This document shows, piece by piece, positions 45,372 to 54,567 of a stretch of 64,000 nt of DNA. Origin of the DNA: Chryseobacterium foetidum. Lineage in GTDB: Bacteria; Bacteroidota; Bacteroidia; Flavobacteriales; Weeksellaceae. Each line of letters begins with the position of its first letter. The stretch's first letter is position 1. The notes under the pieces are model-generated. The model saw nothing but the letters and a program-made list of their open reading frames with translations. It was not told where the DNA came from and searched no databases. The position numbers and the translations under genes were made by a program. The DNA is taken from positions 1,426,001-1,490,000 of the forward strand of contig NZ_JAMXIA010000001.1 in assembly GCF_025457425.1 (NCBI RefSeq), given 5' to 3'.

Positions 45372-45928
45372 TAAATCGTTATTTTTTACAACAATTGCTT
45401 TTTTTTATATTATTATTTTAAAATCAGAAATCAATTCAATTTAAAATTTAAATTAAATCACACACTTAATAGAAAAATAATTATCTGAAAACACGATGAA
45501 TAAAGAGTTTTCAATCCTTTTTTACTTTAAATCTTGTTAATATTCGCACTATTTCACAGTAAAAAACATGGTCTTTGCTTAAAAATGAATAAATAATCAT
45601 TCATCATATATTTCAGACCGAAAATTTGATTTCATGTAACCAAAAAAAGCGACAGTCTCAGACCATCGCTTTGTTTCTAAAATAACATGTTTACAGATTC
45701 CAAAGGAAGCAGATTCCATCACCGTAAGATGCAGGCTGATGATTAGTTTATTACAAAAAAATCACTCCTCGCCTGAGGTCTCACAGCAGTCGTTTACAGC
45801 CAGATTTTGAAAATCCTTGCAACCGTGCGCAACTGAGCGACAACTCTTCTTTTTTTTCTATTTCCGGATTATTTTTTAATAACCTTCAAAACTCTATTGA
45901 CAAAAAAGGATAATTGAAAATTTCCACA
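45372..45928. other. Intergenic region between cassette B and rplL
   Basis: No gene was recognised in about 560 nt. A hairpin with arms AAAAGCGA / TCGCTTTG at 45643-45676 may be a terminator or a remnant. The rest is AT-rich. Confidence 0.5.
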
Positions 45929-45962
45929 AAAAAAGCGGTAAACTTTCGTCTACCGCTTTTTT
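45929..45962 (-). terminator. Terminator of the rplKAJL operon
   Basis: A 12-bp stem AAAAAAGCGGTA / TACCGCTTTTTT with a 10-nt loop, 19 nt after the rplL stop on the minus strand. It shows that this transcript ends here and does not run into rpoB. Confidence 0.92.
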
Positions 45963-45980
45963 ATATTTTAAAACTGAAAA

Positions 45981-46349
45981 TTATTTCAATTCTACTTCAG
46001 CACCAGCTTCTTCTAATTGCTTCTTAAGAGCTTCAGCTTCGTCTTTAGAGATACCTTCTTTGATAGCTGAAGGAGCTCCGTCTACGATGTCTTTAGCTTC
46101 TTTAAGACCAGCACCAGTTAAATCTTTTACCAATTTAACGATAGCTAATTTAGAAGCACCTGCAGACTTAAGAATTACGTCGAATTCTGTCTTTTCTTCA
46201 GCAGCCTCACCAGCACCAGGACCAGCCATTACTACTGCAGCAGCAGCAGGCTCGATTCCGTACTCGTCTTTAAGGATAGTTGCTAATTCGTTTACGTCTT
46301 TTACTGTTAAGTTTACTAGCGTTTCAGCTAAATTTTTTAAATCTGACAT
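45981..46349 (-). CDS. rplL: 50S ribosomal protein L7/L12
   Basis: A 122-aa stalk protein with an N-terminal dimerisation helix ([20 protein letters not shown]), an Ala/Gly hinge and a C-terminal factor-binding domain ([20 protein letters not shown]...[17 protein letters not shown]). It recruits EF-Tu and EF-G to the ribosome. Fourth gene of the rplK-rplA-rplJ-rplL operon. Confidence 0.98.
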   Translation of the reverse strand: MSDLKNLAETLVNLTVKDVNELATILKDEYGIEPAAAAVVMAGPGAGEAAEEKTEFDVILKSAGASKLAIVKLVKDLTGAGLKEAKDIVDGAPSAIKEGISKDEAEALKKQLEEAGAEVELK

Positions 46350-46397
46350 TGTTGTAATGTTTTTGTTGATTATTGATTGATTTTTTTGAGAGTCTAA

Positions 46398-46985
46398 TTA
46401 TTCTGCAGCTGGAGCTTCTCCTTCTGCAGCAGCTTCTGGAGTTTCAGTAGCCGGAGTTTCTTCCACTGCCGGAGCAGCAACTTCTTCAGTTGCAGTTTCA
46501 GCAGTTTCAGCTTTGTTTTGAAGAGCAGAAACAACTCTTTGGATTGGAGACTGAAGTAATCCGATGATTTCACCGATCATTTCTTCTCTAGACTTGATGT
46601 TTACTAAAGCATCAAGGTTGTTGTCACCAACATAGAATGTTTCCTGTACGAAAGCCGATTTCAAAGCTGGCTTTTCGTCTTTCTTTCTGAAATCTTTGAT
46701 TAATTTTGCCGGAGCGTTAGCCGTTTCAGCAACCATTAATGCAGAGTTTCCTTTGAAAGTTGAGAACATTTCAGAGTAATCTACTCCTTCAATCTGTTCC
46801 ATTGCTTTTTGTAAAAGGGTATTTTTCACCACTTTTACTTTGATATTCTGCTTGAAAGCCTGTCTTCTGAAGTCAGAAGATTTACCAGCGTTCAAACCGT
46901 CAAGATCAGCTACATAAACTACTTTAGCATCCTGAAGCAAATCTTTGATCTCTTGTATTGCTACAACTTTTTGGTCTTTTGTCAT
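46398..46985 (-). CDS. rplJ: 50S ribosomal protein L10
   Basis: A 195-aa stalk base protein that binds 23S rRNA and the L7/L12 dimers. The core (VVAIQEIKDLLQDAKVVYVADLDGLN...) is standard. The last 35 residues or so form an acidic Ala/Glu/Pro tail (EEVAAPAVEETPATETPEAA), longer than in most L10 proteins. Gene order and spacing to rplL are normal. Confidence 0.97.
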   Translation of the reverse strand: MTKDQKVVAIQEIKDLLQDAKVVYVADLDGLNAGKSSDFRRQAFKQNIKVKVVKNTLLQKAMEQIEGVDYSEMFSTFKGNSALMVAETANAPAKLIKDFRKKDEKPALKSAFVQETFYVGDNNLDALVNIKSREEMIGEIIGLLQSPIQRVVSALQNKAETAETATEEVAAPAVEETPATETPEAAAEGEAPAAE

Positions 46986-47002
46986 TGTCTTAAGGATTAT
47001 AA

Positions 47003-47695
47003 TTAGTTAACAGCTTTTGTATCAATTGCAATACCCGGGCTCATTGTAGAAGACAAATAAATGCTCTTCACATAAGTACCTTTAGCAGCAGTTGGTTTCA
47101 TTTTGATCAAAGTAGAGATCAATTCCTGAGCATTCTCCTTGATTTTAGCAGCATCGAAAGATACTTTACCAATACCAGCGTGGATAATACCGTATTTGTC
47201 TACTTTAAAGTCAATTTTACCTGCTTTTACTTCAGTTACTGCTTTACCAATTTCCATAGTTACAGTACCTGATTTTGGGTTAGGCATCAAACCTCTTGGT
47301 CCTAATACTCTACCCAAAGGTCCTAATTTACCCATAACAGCCGGCATAGTAACGATAACGTCAACATCTGTCCAACCTTCTTTTATTTTCTGTAAATATT
47401 CGTCAAGACCTACATAGTCAGCACCAGCTTCTTTAGCTTCAGCTTCTTTATCCGGAGTTACCAAAGCCAAAACTTTAACATCTTTACCGGTACCGTGAGG
47501 AAGAGATACTACACCTCTTACCATTTGGTTTGCTTTTCTTGGATCTACACCCAATCTTACAGCGATATCTACAGAAGCATCAAACTTCGTAGTGTTTACT
47601 TCTTTCACAAGAGCAGAACCTTCTTCAAGGTTATAGATTCTTCCTTTTTCTACTTTGCTTAAAGCTTCTTTTTGCTTTTTAGTCAATTTTGCCAT
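47003..47695 (-). CDS. rplA: 50S ribosomal protein L1
   Basis: A 230-aa protein of the L1 stalk, with the signature region of L1 in [20 protein letters not shown] and the end [15 protein letters not shown]. It binds 23S rRNA near the E site and, in many bacteria, its own mRNA. It follows rplK by 11 nt. Confidence 0.98.
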   Translation of the reverse strand: MAKLTKKQKEALSKVEKGRIYNLEEGSALVKEVNTTKFDASVDIAVRLGVDPRKANQMVRGVVSLPHGTGKDVKVLALVTPDKEAEAKEAGADYVGLDEYLQKIKEGWTDVDVIVTMPAVMGKLGPLGRVLGPRGLMPNPKSGTVTMEIGKAVTEVKAGKIDFKVDKYGIIHAGIGKVSFDAAKIKENAQELISTLIKMKPTAAKGTYVKSIYLSSTMSPGIAIDTKAVN

Positions 47696-47706
47696 TTCTC
47701 TTAGTT

Positions 47707-48150
47707 TTAAGCGTTAGTTGGTTTAGTTCCTGTTACTCTTAATCCCATAGATCTGGCAGTACCTGCAACCATAGAAAGAGCAGAATCCAAAGTGAAACAG
47801 TTAAGATCTGTCATTTTATCTTCTGCAATCTTTTGAACCTGAGCCCAAGATACAGCACCTACTTTGTTTCTGTTTGGTTCTCCGGAACCACCTTTGATTT
47901 TAGCCGCCTCCATTAACTGGATTGCTGCAGGAGGAGTTTTGATTACGAATTCAAAAGATTTGTCTTCGTACACTGTAATTACTACAGGTAAAACTTGTCC
48001 TGGCTTATCTTGGGTTCTTCCGTTAAATTGCTTACAAAACTCCATGATGTTCACACCTGCAGAACCTAATGCCGGACCTACTGGTGGAGATGGGTTTGCT
48101 GCTCCTCCTTTTACCTGGAGCTTAACCATTTTAAAGACTTTTTTAGCCAT
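47707..48150 (-). CDS. rplK: 50S ribosomal protein L11
   Basis: A 147-aa protein of the GTPase-associated centre: [20 protein letters not shown] at the N-terminus (Pro-rich switch region) and a C-terminal RNA-binding domain ending [11 protein letters not shown]. First gene of a four-gene operon with its own promoter. Confidence 0.98.
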   Translation of the reverse strand: MAKKVFKMVKLQVKGGAANPSPPVGPALGSAGVNIMEFCKQFNGRTQDKPGQVLPVVITVYEDKSFEFVIKTPPAAIQLMEAAKIKGGSGEPNRNKVGAVSWAQVQKIAEDKMTDLNCFTLDSALSMVAGTARSMGLRVTGTKPTNA

Positions 48151-48248
48151 TGTTTGTTTTTTAAAAATTGAATAATTAATGAGTTTGGAAGCATTTATTA
48201 TTCAGCAGGTTACCGCACTCACATAAAGTAAACCTACTTTTCGGACTG

Positions 48249-48279
48249 CAAAATTATGAAATTATTTTTAATTAACAAA
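48249..48279 (-). promoter_or_regulatory. Sigma-ABfr promoter of the rplKAJL operon
   Basis: On the minus strand, TTTG (48276-48279), a 19-nt spacer and TAATTTTG (48249-48256): a full consensus match. The leader is about 90 nt. Confidence 0.75.
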
Positions 48280-48371
48280 TACTTAGCGTATTAAAGTTTG
48301 GAAATAAAATTAAATTATTTTAATACAGTCGTTATAATTAAATGTTTACTTTTATCGCAAATCTCCACACC

Positions 48372-48872
48372 ATGAAAAAATTACGACTTCTTGCTCTTCT
48401 CGCAAGTCTTTCCCTGTTACAGTCCTGCTGGCTGTTTAATTTTGAGGACGATCCCATCGCTGAACCTCAGACTATTTACGAGCCTGTGTATGCTACCAGA
48501 GCAGAGCTCGTAGACATTAAGGTGCAAAACCCCAAACCAACCACCAAAAATGCCAAGATTTATCTGAAAGATCAATTCATTTTTGTGAATGATAGCCGTG
48601 ACGGTTTTCATATTGTTGATAATTCTGATCCGGCAAATCCTAAAAAATTAAAATATCTGAAAGCGTTAGGTTCCACAGATGTTGCGATAAGAAACAATAT
48701 TCTTTACCTCAATCAGGCGACAGATTTGGTTGCATTAAAAATTAATACAAGTACGAATGAAGTTCAGGTTTTAAAAAGAATTGAAAACGTATTTCCTGCC
48801 ATTCAGTCTCCGGATGGTTTTGACGGTGCACCAATGACTGATAAAATAATTGTTGACTGGAAACTTAAATAA
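48372..48872 (+). CDS. LVIVD-repeat-like lipoprotein (166 aa)
   Basis: A 166-aa lipoprotein (MKKLRLLALLASLSLLQSCW, lipobox QSC). The body contains IYLKDQFIFVNDSRDGFHIVDNSDPANPKKLKYL (quoted in part: DGFHIVDNSDPANPKKL), the pattern of LVIVD-type beta-propeller blades. Its ATG at 48372 is inside a slightly longer frame. It is 7 nt upstream of a related lipoprotein gene. Being short, it can hold only part of a propeller. It lies inside the broken ribosomal gene cluster. Confidence 0.78.
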   Translation: MKKLRLLALLASLSLLQSCWLFNFEDDPIAEPQTIYEPVYATRAELVDIKVQNPKPTTKNAKIYLKDQFIFVNDSRDGFHIVDNSDPANPKKLKYLKALGSTDVAIRNNILYLNQATDLVALKINTSTNEVQVLKRIENVFPAIQSPDGFDGAPMTDKIIVDWKLK

Positions 48873-48879
48873 AAACACC

Positions 48880-49614
48880 ATGAAAAATTTATCATTTATA
48901 TTTCTTCTTGTCTTTCTCTTCAGCTGTAATAATGATTCTTCGGACAAACAGAGCAGTGACGGAAAAGAAGGCTCCACAGCTACATTTATTCTTAAAAACA
49001 ATAATATGTATGTGGTAGATCATTCAAATCTGAACGTTTTCAGCATTACCAATCCCGAAAATCCTGTGAAAGTAAGAACAGTAAACGTTGGTTTTGATAT
49101 TGAGACACTTTTTTCCAACGGCGATTACCTATTTATAGGATCCAGAAATGGCATGTTTATCTATAACATTACTGCGGAACCGGAAAATCCGAAATTTATA
49201 TCACAGGCTTTACACCTCAGAGCGTGTGATCCGGTAGTTGCCAACAGTACCCATGCTTTCGTTACTTTACATGCCAATACGGTTTGTGGTGGCGCAAATA
49301 ATGTTCTGATGGTTTACAACACCACCAATATTCAGCAGCCACAACTCATAGCACAACGTGATCTTTCTGAACCAAAAGGTTTAGCCTTAAATGGAAATTA
49401 CCTTTACATCTGCGACAAAAATGATATTGTGATTTTCGATATCAGCAATCCTCAAAATCCAAGTGTGGTAAAAACCATTGCCAATGTTCCTGCACGTGAT
49501 TTGATTATCGACAATAATCATTTGTTTGCTTTTACCAATTCGGACGTAAAGCAATACAGTATTGATCCTGCAAATATTCAGAATATCAGTTTAATCAGTT
49601 CTTATACTTTATAA
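48880..49614 (+). CDS. LVIVD-repeat-like lipoprotein (244 aa)
   Basis: A 244-aa lipoprotein (MKNLSFIFLLVFLFSCNND, lipobox FSC) with several blades of the LVIVD type: NVFSITNPENPVKVRTV, MFIYNITAEPENPKF, LMVYNTTNIQQPQL and IVIFDISNPQNPSVVKTI. It is expected to form a beta-propeller on the outer membrane or periplasmic side. It directly follows the 166-aa lipoprotein, with which it probably forms an operon. Function unknown. Confidence 0.82.
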   Translation: MKNLSFIFLLVFLFSCNNDSSDKQSSDGKEGSTATFILKNNNMYVVDHSNLNVFSITNPENPVKVRTVNVGFDIETLFSNGDYLFIGSRNGMFIYNITAEPENPKFISQALHLRACDPVVANSTHAFVTLHANTVCGGANNVLMVYNTTNIQQPQLIAQRDLSEPKGLALNGNYLYICDKNDIVIFDISNPQNPSVVKTIANVPARDLIIDNNHLFAFTNSDVKQYSIDPANIQNISLISSYTL

Positions 49615-49617
49615 TTA

Positions 49618-50478
49618 TTAAAAGAATTTCGGAGTCAGTTTCTTTAATGGAAGCTGCACTCCGATTCTTACCTGCTCGTAAGGAAAATATCTTATTCCAT
49701 GCTGGAACTAAAGAAATAAGACCGTTTCGTTACCGATAGTGATATTTAGTTTTGATGCTAAAATCACGGGTCTGTCACCATAATCCTCTACTCTTGTTAT
49801 CCAGCCATTGTATCCGGATAGTGTATTTTCCCAACTGATATTTTTGTGTTTTAAAATCAGTTTAGCTCCGTACATAATGCATCATCCTGAACATTGAGAT
49901 TGGGCGTCTGAACGTCCCATAAATAAAATCCGAAATCCGTAACCACTCTCACTTCATCAATAAAACTTTCCATTCTGAAAGACTTCGCCATTTCAACATC
50001 AAAATAATATCCTGCGGTATTAAAGAAAACGTCGGTTTTTAAAATCATTTCCCGAAGCTGTTTTTAAAGTAGAATTTAAAACTAAATCAGGCTTAAACTT
50101 TCCTTCCGACAATAATTTAATTCTTGTCTGAACGTAAAAATCACCGGTTGCAAACCCTTCTCTTTTCTGCATTTGTCTTCGGAGAAAAACTTCATCCGAA
50201 ACTTTATAATGCTCAATAAGAGTTTTCCAAACCTTTACAGAAACTTTTTCAGCAATTACCGGAACTTCAATTTTAAAAAGATTCGAAAAAGTTTCGTCAT
50301 CATGACCGAAATAGTAGTCCCCCGTGAGGGTGAACTGCGTAAATGCCGGAATCGTGGCATTGGTAAATTCGGGAACGGTATTGGCATTCGGACCGAAATA
50401 ATTGGTGGTATGGTGAATGAGATTTTGTGCAAGACAAAACTGGGCTGAAACGAGTATCAGCAATGGAATCTTTTTCAC
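49618..50478 (-). pseudogene. Decayed gene for an exported protein (multiple frameshifts)
   Basis: Reading the minus strand, a signal peptide from a GTG start (VKKIPLLILVSAQFCLAQ) leads to QNLIHHTTNYFGPNANTVPE and on to STLKTASG near 50030. The sense then continues in a second frame (TDVFFNTAGYYFDVEMAKSF). Near 49870 it moves to a third frame (GAKLILKHKNISWENTLSGY). It ends in yet another frame with YFPYEQVRIGVQLPLKKL and a stop at 49618. Coherent protein sequence spread over at least three shifts means a decayed gene of about 285 codons. The parent family is not recognised; it looks like an exported envelope protein. Confidence 0.75.
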
Positions 50479-50573
50479 AGTTATTAGTAAGTTTAGTTTC
50501 AACAAATGTAGAAAAAGCAAAAGAACAAAAGCGGAAAATACCAAAAATTAATTTTCAAATTATCATTAAATAA

Positions 50574-50601
50574 AAAGACCAACCCTTGCGGATTGGTCTT
50601 T
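50574..50601 (-). terminator. Terminator of secE-nusG
   Basis: A 9-bp stem AAAGACCAA / TTGGTCTTT with inner CC/GG pairing, 20 nt after the nusG stop on the minus strand. Confidence 0.88.
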
Positions 50602-50621
50602 ACAATATTTTAAAAAAGAGA

Positions 50622-51164
50622 TTAAACTTTCTCAACCTGCATGAAGCTAAGCTCCATCGGTGTTTTTCTTCCGAAGATCAATACAGAAACTTCAATTTTC
50701 TTTTTGTCTTCAAGAATTTTTTCTACTGTACCGTTGAATCCGTTGAAAGGACCATCGATTACTTTTACATTCTCTCCTACGATAAAAGGAATTTCAAGAT
50801 CAGTAGCGAATTCTGAAAGTTCATCCATTCTTCCGAGCATTCTGTTGATTTCAGATTTTCTCATCGGAACAGGATCACCTCCTTTTGTTAAGCTTAAGAA
50901 AGAAATTACTCCCGGAATGTTTTTAATGACATGGGGAATCTCACCCATCAAATCTGCCTCCACCATTAGGTAACCAGGATAATATGGTTTTTCTTTAGGA
51001 ACTTTTTTACCGTTTCTCATCACGATAACTTTTTCCATAGGAATCACCACTTGAGTAACATACTGCTCAAACCCTAAACGTTTGATTTCTGTCTCAATGT
51101 AGTTTTTTACTTTATTTTCCTGTCCGCTGATGGCTTTCAGCACATACCATTTCAATTCACTCAT
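50622..51164 (-). CDS. nusG: Transcription termination/antitermination factor NusG
   Basis: A 180-aa factor: NGN domain (KWYVLKAISGQENKVKNYIE...YPGYLMVEADL) and C-terminal KOW domain (FIVGENVKVIDGPFNGFNGTV). It binds RNA polymerase and links transcription with Rho or the ribosome. It is 17 nt after secE. Confidence 0.98.
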   Translation of the reverse strand: MSELKWYVLKAISGQENKVKNYIETEIKRLGFEQYVTQVVIPMEKVIVMRNGKKVPKEKPYYPGYLMVEADLMGEIPHVIKNIPGVISFLSLTKGGDPVPMRKSEINRMLGRMDELSEFATDLEIPFIVGENVKVIDGPFNGFNGTVEKILEDKKKIEVSVLIFGRKTPMELSFMQVEKV

Positions 51165-51181
51165 TATGGGAAAATCCTTTT

Positions 51182-51388
51182 TTAGTTGAACATATTGATT
51201 AGCATTCCGATGATGTTGCTGATTGCTTTAGAGAAAAGCTCATCAACTCCAAAGGTAAACAATGCAAGAATCACAGTAGCTATAGTCACTACGATTGTAG
51301 AAGACTGAAGATCTGACCATTTCGGCCATTCAACTTTATGTCTGAATTCGTTATAAGAACCTTTTATAAAATCAACAAATGAACTCAT
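51182..51388 (-). CDS. secE: Preprotein translocase subunit SecE
   Basis: A 68-aa single-span membrane protein: amphipathic N-terminal part (FIKGSYNEFRHKVEWPKWSD, the conserved EWP) and one transmembrane helix (TIVVTIATVILALFTFGV). It clamps SecY in the export channel. It lies between tRNA-Trp and nusG, the common order. Confidence 0.95.
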   Translation of the reverse strand: MSSFVDFIKGSYNEFRHKVEWPKWSDLQSSTIVVTIATVILALFTFGVDELFSKAISNIIGMLINMFN

Positions 51389-51400
51389 AAATTATATTTG

Positions 51401-51471
51401 CACGGGCACAAGGATTCGAACCCTGATCAACGGTGTTGGAGACCGGTATCCTACCATTGGACGATGCCCGT
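51401..51471 (-). tRNA. tRNA-Trp (anticodon CCA)
   Basis: 71 nt on the minus strand without encoded CCA. Acceptor arms ACGGGCA / TGCCCGT pair fully; the anticodon loop is CTCCAAC with CCA in the centre, on a CCGGT/ACCG stem; the T arm has GGTTCGAATCC. Located between tuf and secE, as in many bacteria. Confidence 0.97.
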
Positions 51472-51479
51472 AGATTAAA

Positions 51480-51509
51480 AAAGTTCCGTAAGTTTCCTTA
51501 CGGAACTTT
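51480..51509 (-). terminator. Terminator of tuf
   Basis: A 13-bp perfect stem AAAGTTCCGTAAG / CTTACGGAACTTT with a TTTC loop. It separates tuf from tRNA-Trp, so secE-nusG need read-through or their own promoter. Confidence 0.92.
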
Positions 51510-51525
51510 ATTTTATTTTAGATGA

Positions 51526-52737
51526 TTAGTCGATAATCTCAGTAACCTGACCTGAACCAACTGTTCTACCTCCCTCTCTGATCGCAAATCTAAGACCTAC
51601 GTTAAGAGCAATTGGCTGAAGCAATTCTACAGTGATCTCTAAGTTATCACCAGGCATTACCATTTCTACACCTTCTGGCAAGAAGATCTCTCCTGTAACG
51701 TCAGTAGTTCTTACGTAGAACTGAGGACGGTACTTGTTGTGGAATGGAGTGTGACGTCCACCTTCTTCCTTAGAAAGGATATAAACAGATGCTTTGAATT
51801 TTTTGTGTGGCTTCACAGAGTCTTTCTTAGCGATTACCATACCTCTCTTGATGTCAGTTTTTTCAATACCTCTCAACAATAGACCTACGTTATCACCAGC
51901 TTCACCTCTGTCAAGGATTTTTCTGAACATCTCAACTCCTGTAATAGTAGAAGTTAATTTCTCATCACCCATACCTACGATATCAACTGGATCTCCAGTG
52001 TTGATAACACCAGCTTCGATTCTACCAGTTGCTACAGTACCTCTACCTGTAATAGAGAATACATCTTCGATTGGCATCAAGAATGGCTTTTCAGTATCTC
52101 TTGGTGGTTGCTCGATCCAAGTATCAACAGCGTCCATCAATTCTTCAACTGATTTGAACCATTTGTCTTCAGTATCAGGAGTAGCAGCAGTAGCAGCAGT
52201 AAGAGCTCCTAATGCAGAACCTTGAATTACCGGTGAGTTATCTCCGTCAAACTCGTAAGTAGACAATAGATCTCTAAGTTCCATTTCAACTAGCTCTAAT
52301 AATTCAGCATCGTCTACCATGTCAACTTTGTTCATGAATACAACGATTCTAGGTACGTTTACCTGACGACAAAGAAGGATATGCTCTCTGGTTTGAGGCA
52401 TTGGTCCGTCTGTAGCAGCACATACAACGATAGCACCGTCCATCTGAGCAGCACCAGTTACCATGTTCTTTACGTAATCCGCGTGACCTGGACAGTCAAC
52501 GTGAGCGTAGTGTCTTTTTTCAGTTTCGTACTCGATGTGAGCAGTATTGATCGTGATACCTCTTTCTTTTTCTTCAGGAGCAGAGTCAATAGCAGAGAAA
52601 TCTTTTTTCTCAGCAAGACCTTTGCTCGCTAATACAGCAGAAATTGCTGCAGTAAGTGTAGTTTTACCATGGTCAACGTGACCAATAGTACCAATGTTCA
52701 AGTGTGGTTTGTTACGATTAAACGTTTCCTTTGCCAT
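51526..52737 (-). CDS. tuf: Elongation factor Tu
   Basis: A 403-aa GTPase delivering aminoacyl-tRNA to the ribosome. G1 is GHVDHGKT, G3 is DCPGHADY, G4 is NKVD and the SAL-type G5 is GSALGAL. Slightly longer than the 394 residues of E. coli EF-Tu, with an insertion near [14 protein letters not shown]. The RNA signal upstream matches a highly expressed gene. Confidence 0.98.
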   Translation of the reverse strand: MAKETFNRNKPHLNIGTIGHVDHGKTTLTAAISAVLASKGLAEKKDFSAIDSAPEEKERGITINTAHIEYETEKRHYAHVDCPGHADYVKNMVTGAAQMDGAIVVCAATDGPMPQTREHILLCRQVNVPRIVVFMNKVDMVDDAELLELVEMELRDLLSTYEFDGDNSPVIQGSALGALTAATAATPDTEDKWFKSVEELMDAVDTWIEQPPRDTEKPFLMPIEDVFSITGRGTVATGRIEAGVINTGDPVDIVGMGDEKLTSTITGVEMFRKILDRGEAGDNVGLLLRGIEKTDIKRGMVIAKKDSVKPHKKFKASVYILSKEEGGRHTPFHNKYRPQFYVRTTDVTGEIFLPEGVEMVMPGDNLEITVELLQPIALNVGLRFAIREGGRTVGSGQVTEIID

Positions 52738-52779
52738 GATTTAAATTATTTATTTATTGTTATTCAAATTTTCGGTGTG

Positions 52780-52807
52780 CAAATATAACGATTTTTTAAA
52801 TATCAAA
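52780..52807 (-). promoter_or_regulatory. Probable promoter of tuf
   Basis: On the minus strand, TTTG (52804-52807), a 16-nt spacer and TATATTTG (52780-52787). The spacer is at the short end of the usual range. Confidence 0.5.
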
Positions 52808-52981
52808 AACTTTTTATTGAAAAAACTTTTCGAAACAAACCAAAATACCCGCGAACCGTATTTTTTTCCGCAATGGAATTGCAAATTTAAACAAAATATT
52901 GAATTAAAAAAATCTGTTTGTAAATCCAATTTCAATTTTGTCTCGTATATAGCTGTATTATTAAATCAAATATTAAACATT

Positions 52982-54490
52982 ATGAACAAACTATTCTCTC
53001 TGCTCCTGTCTGGAGCTATGGTAGCAACAGTACTATCATGTAACGACGACGACGTAAACGGAATGGATCCCATGGTACAGGGGCCTGACCTTATGGTATA
53101 TGGCCTTACGGACAATAATGAAATCACTTCATTCAATGCCAAAAATACCGGAACTTTCATTTCTAAAACTGCAATAACCGGTATCACAGGCAGCGAAAAA
53201 CTGATGAGCATCGATTTCAGACCTGCAACCGGTGAACTCTACGCATTATCCAATGCCAGTAAACTGTATGTTATTAATACTGCGAACGCATCGGCACGAG
53301 TGGTAAGCACAACAGCTTTTACTCCGGCAATTTCCGGAACAATTGCTTCAATTGATTTCAATCCTACAGTAGACAGAATCCGCTTGGTAACCAGTACCGG
53401 ACAAAACTTGAGATTACATCCTGAAACGGGAGCAACTGCCGCAACCGACGGAGCTATTGCAACAACATCATCGATTACAGGAATTGCATATACCAACAGC
53501 ACGTCAGGAGCTTCAACTACTGCTTTATATGATATTGATGTAACTTCAGGAAAATTATTTAAGCAAGACCCACCAAACAACGGTACTTTGGCAGAAGTAG
53601 GAAATTTAGGTTTCACTTTTACAGGTCAGGCTGCTTTTGACATCAGCCCAGATAATAAAAATGCACTGATGGCAGTAACAAGCGGCGGACAAAATGCTTT
53701 ATACAGTGTAGATCTTGCTACAGGAAAAGCTTCGAGCATTGGTGCTTTACCTTCAAAAATAGTTGATATCGCAATCCCCACCAATCCGGTAGCCTACGCT
53801 ATTAATAATGCCAATGAGTTACAAATCTTTAATCCTAATGATCCTTCACAAGGAATGGTTTCTAAGACTGTTGGAGGTTTACAAACAGGTGAAGGCATTT
53901 TAGGAATTGATTTCAGACCGCTTAACGGGCAACTTTATGCTTTAGGAAGCACAAGCAGAATCTACACAATTAATCTTGGTACCGGTGCTGCAACTCAGGT
54001 TGGTACAGGTACACTTACAACTCCTTTAGTTGGAACTGAATTCGGATTTGATTTTAATCCTACAGTTGATAAAATAAGAGTTGTGAGCAATACAGGACAA
54101 AACTTAAGACTTGATCCTGTTACCGGTGCTGTTACAGCAGCTGATACTGCATTGAATCCGGGAACACCTACAATTAGTTCTGCAGCGTACACCAACAATT
54201 TCGCTGGAGCAACCGCTACAGAGCTTTATGTAATTGATCATAATACAGATAAACTTTATCTTCAAAACCCACCAAACATGGGTACTTTAGTTGAAAAAGG
54301 TGCTTTAGGAATTAACATTACATCAGCGAACGGTTTCGATATCGGTGCAATGTCTCAGAAAGCTTATCTTTTGGCATCTGTTGGTACTGAAAATAAAATC
54401 TATGTTGTAAATCTTACAACGGGAGCTGCTGCATCATCAGTAACATTCCCGAATCCTGTAAAAGGATTTACAGTTGGTTTAGGATTCTAA
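52982..54490 (+). CDS. DUF4394 lipoprotein with an internal duplication
   Basis: A 502-aa lipoprotein (MNKLFSLLLSGAMVATVLSC). It has two similar DUF4394 halves: the first contains SIDFRPATGELYALSNASKL and FNPTVDRIRLVTSTGQNLRL, the second GIDFRPLNGQLYALGSTSRI and FNPTVDKIRVVSNTGQNLRL. DUF4394 is thought to form beta-propeller-like surface domains; function unknown. The frame is open 75 codons further upstream, but the ATG at 52982 is the first to give a lipoprotein signal. It is divergent from tuf. Confidence 0.87.
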   Translation: MNKLFSLLLSGAMVATVLSCNDDDVNGMDPMVQGPDLMVYGLTDNNEITSFNAKNTGTFISKTAITGITGSEKLMSIDFRPATGELYALSNASKLYVINTANASARVVSTTAFTPAISGTIASIDFNPTVDRIRLVTSTGQNLRLHPETGATAATDGAIATTSSITGIAYTNSTSGASTTALYDIDVTSGKLFKQDPPNNGTLAEVGNLGFTFTGQAAFDISPDNKNALMAVTSGGQNALYSVDLATGKASSIGALPSKIVDIAIPTNPVAYAINNANELQIFNPNDPSQGMVSKTVGGLQTGEGILGIDFRPLNGQLYALGSTSRIYTINLGTGAATQVGTGTLTTPLVGTEFGFDFNPTVDKIRVVSNTGQNLRLDPVTGAVTAADTALNPGTPTISSAAYTNNFAGATATELYVIDHNTDKLYLQNPPNMGTLVEKGALGINITSANGFDIGAMSQKAYLLASVGTENKIYVVNLTTGAAASSVTFPNPVKGFTVGLGF

Positions 54491-54512
54491 TTCAATTCAA
54501 AAATAATTCAAA

Positions 54513-54546
54513 AAAAATCTCACGGATTAATTTCCGTGAGATTTTT
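54513..54546. terminator. Bidirectional terminator
   Basis: A 14-bp stem AAAAATCTCACGGA / TCCGTGAGATTTTT with a 6-nt loop, between the convergent DUF4394 gene and pyk. Confidence 0.93.
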
Positions 54547-54567
54547 GATTTTTAGACTAAACTTAAA

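Noticed and set aside
45640..45850. Possible structured RNA before rplL
   Set aside because: One short hairpin is visible, but no tRNA-like arms or known RNA pattern could be built.
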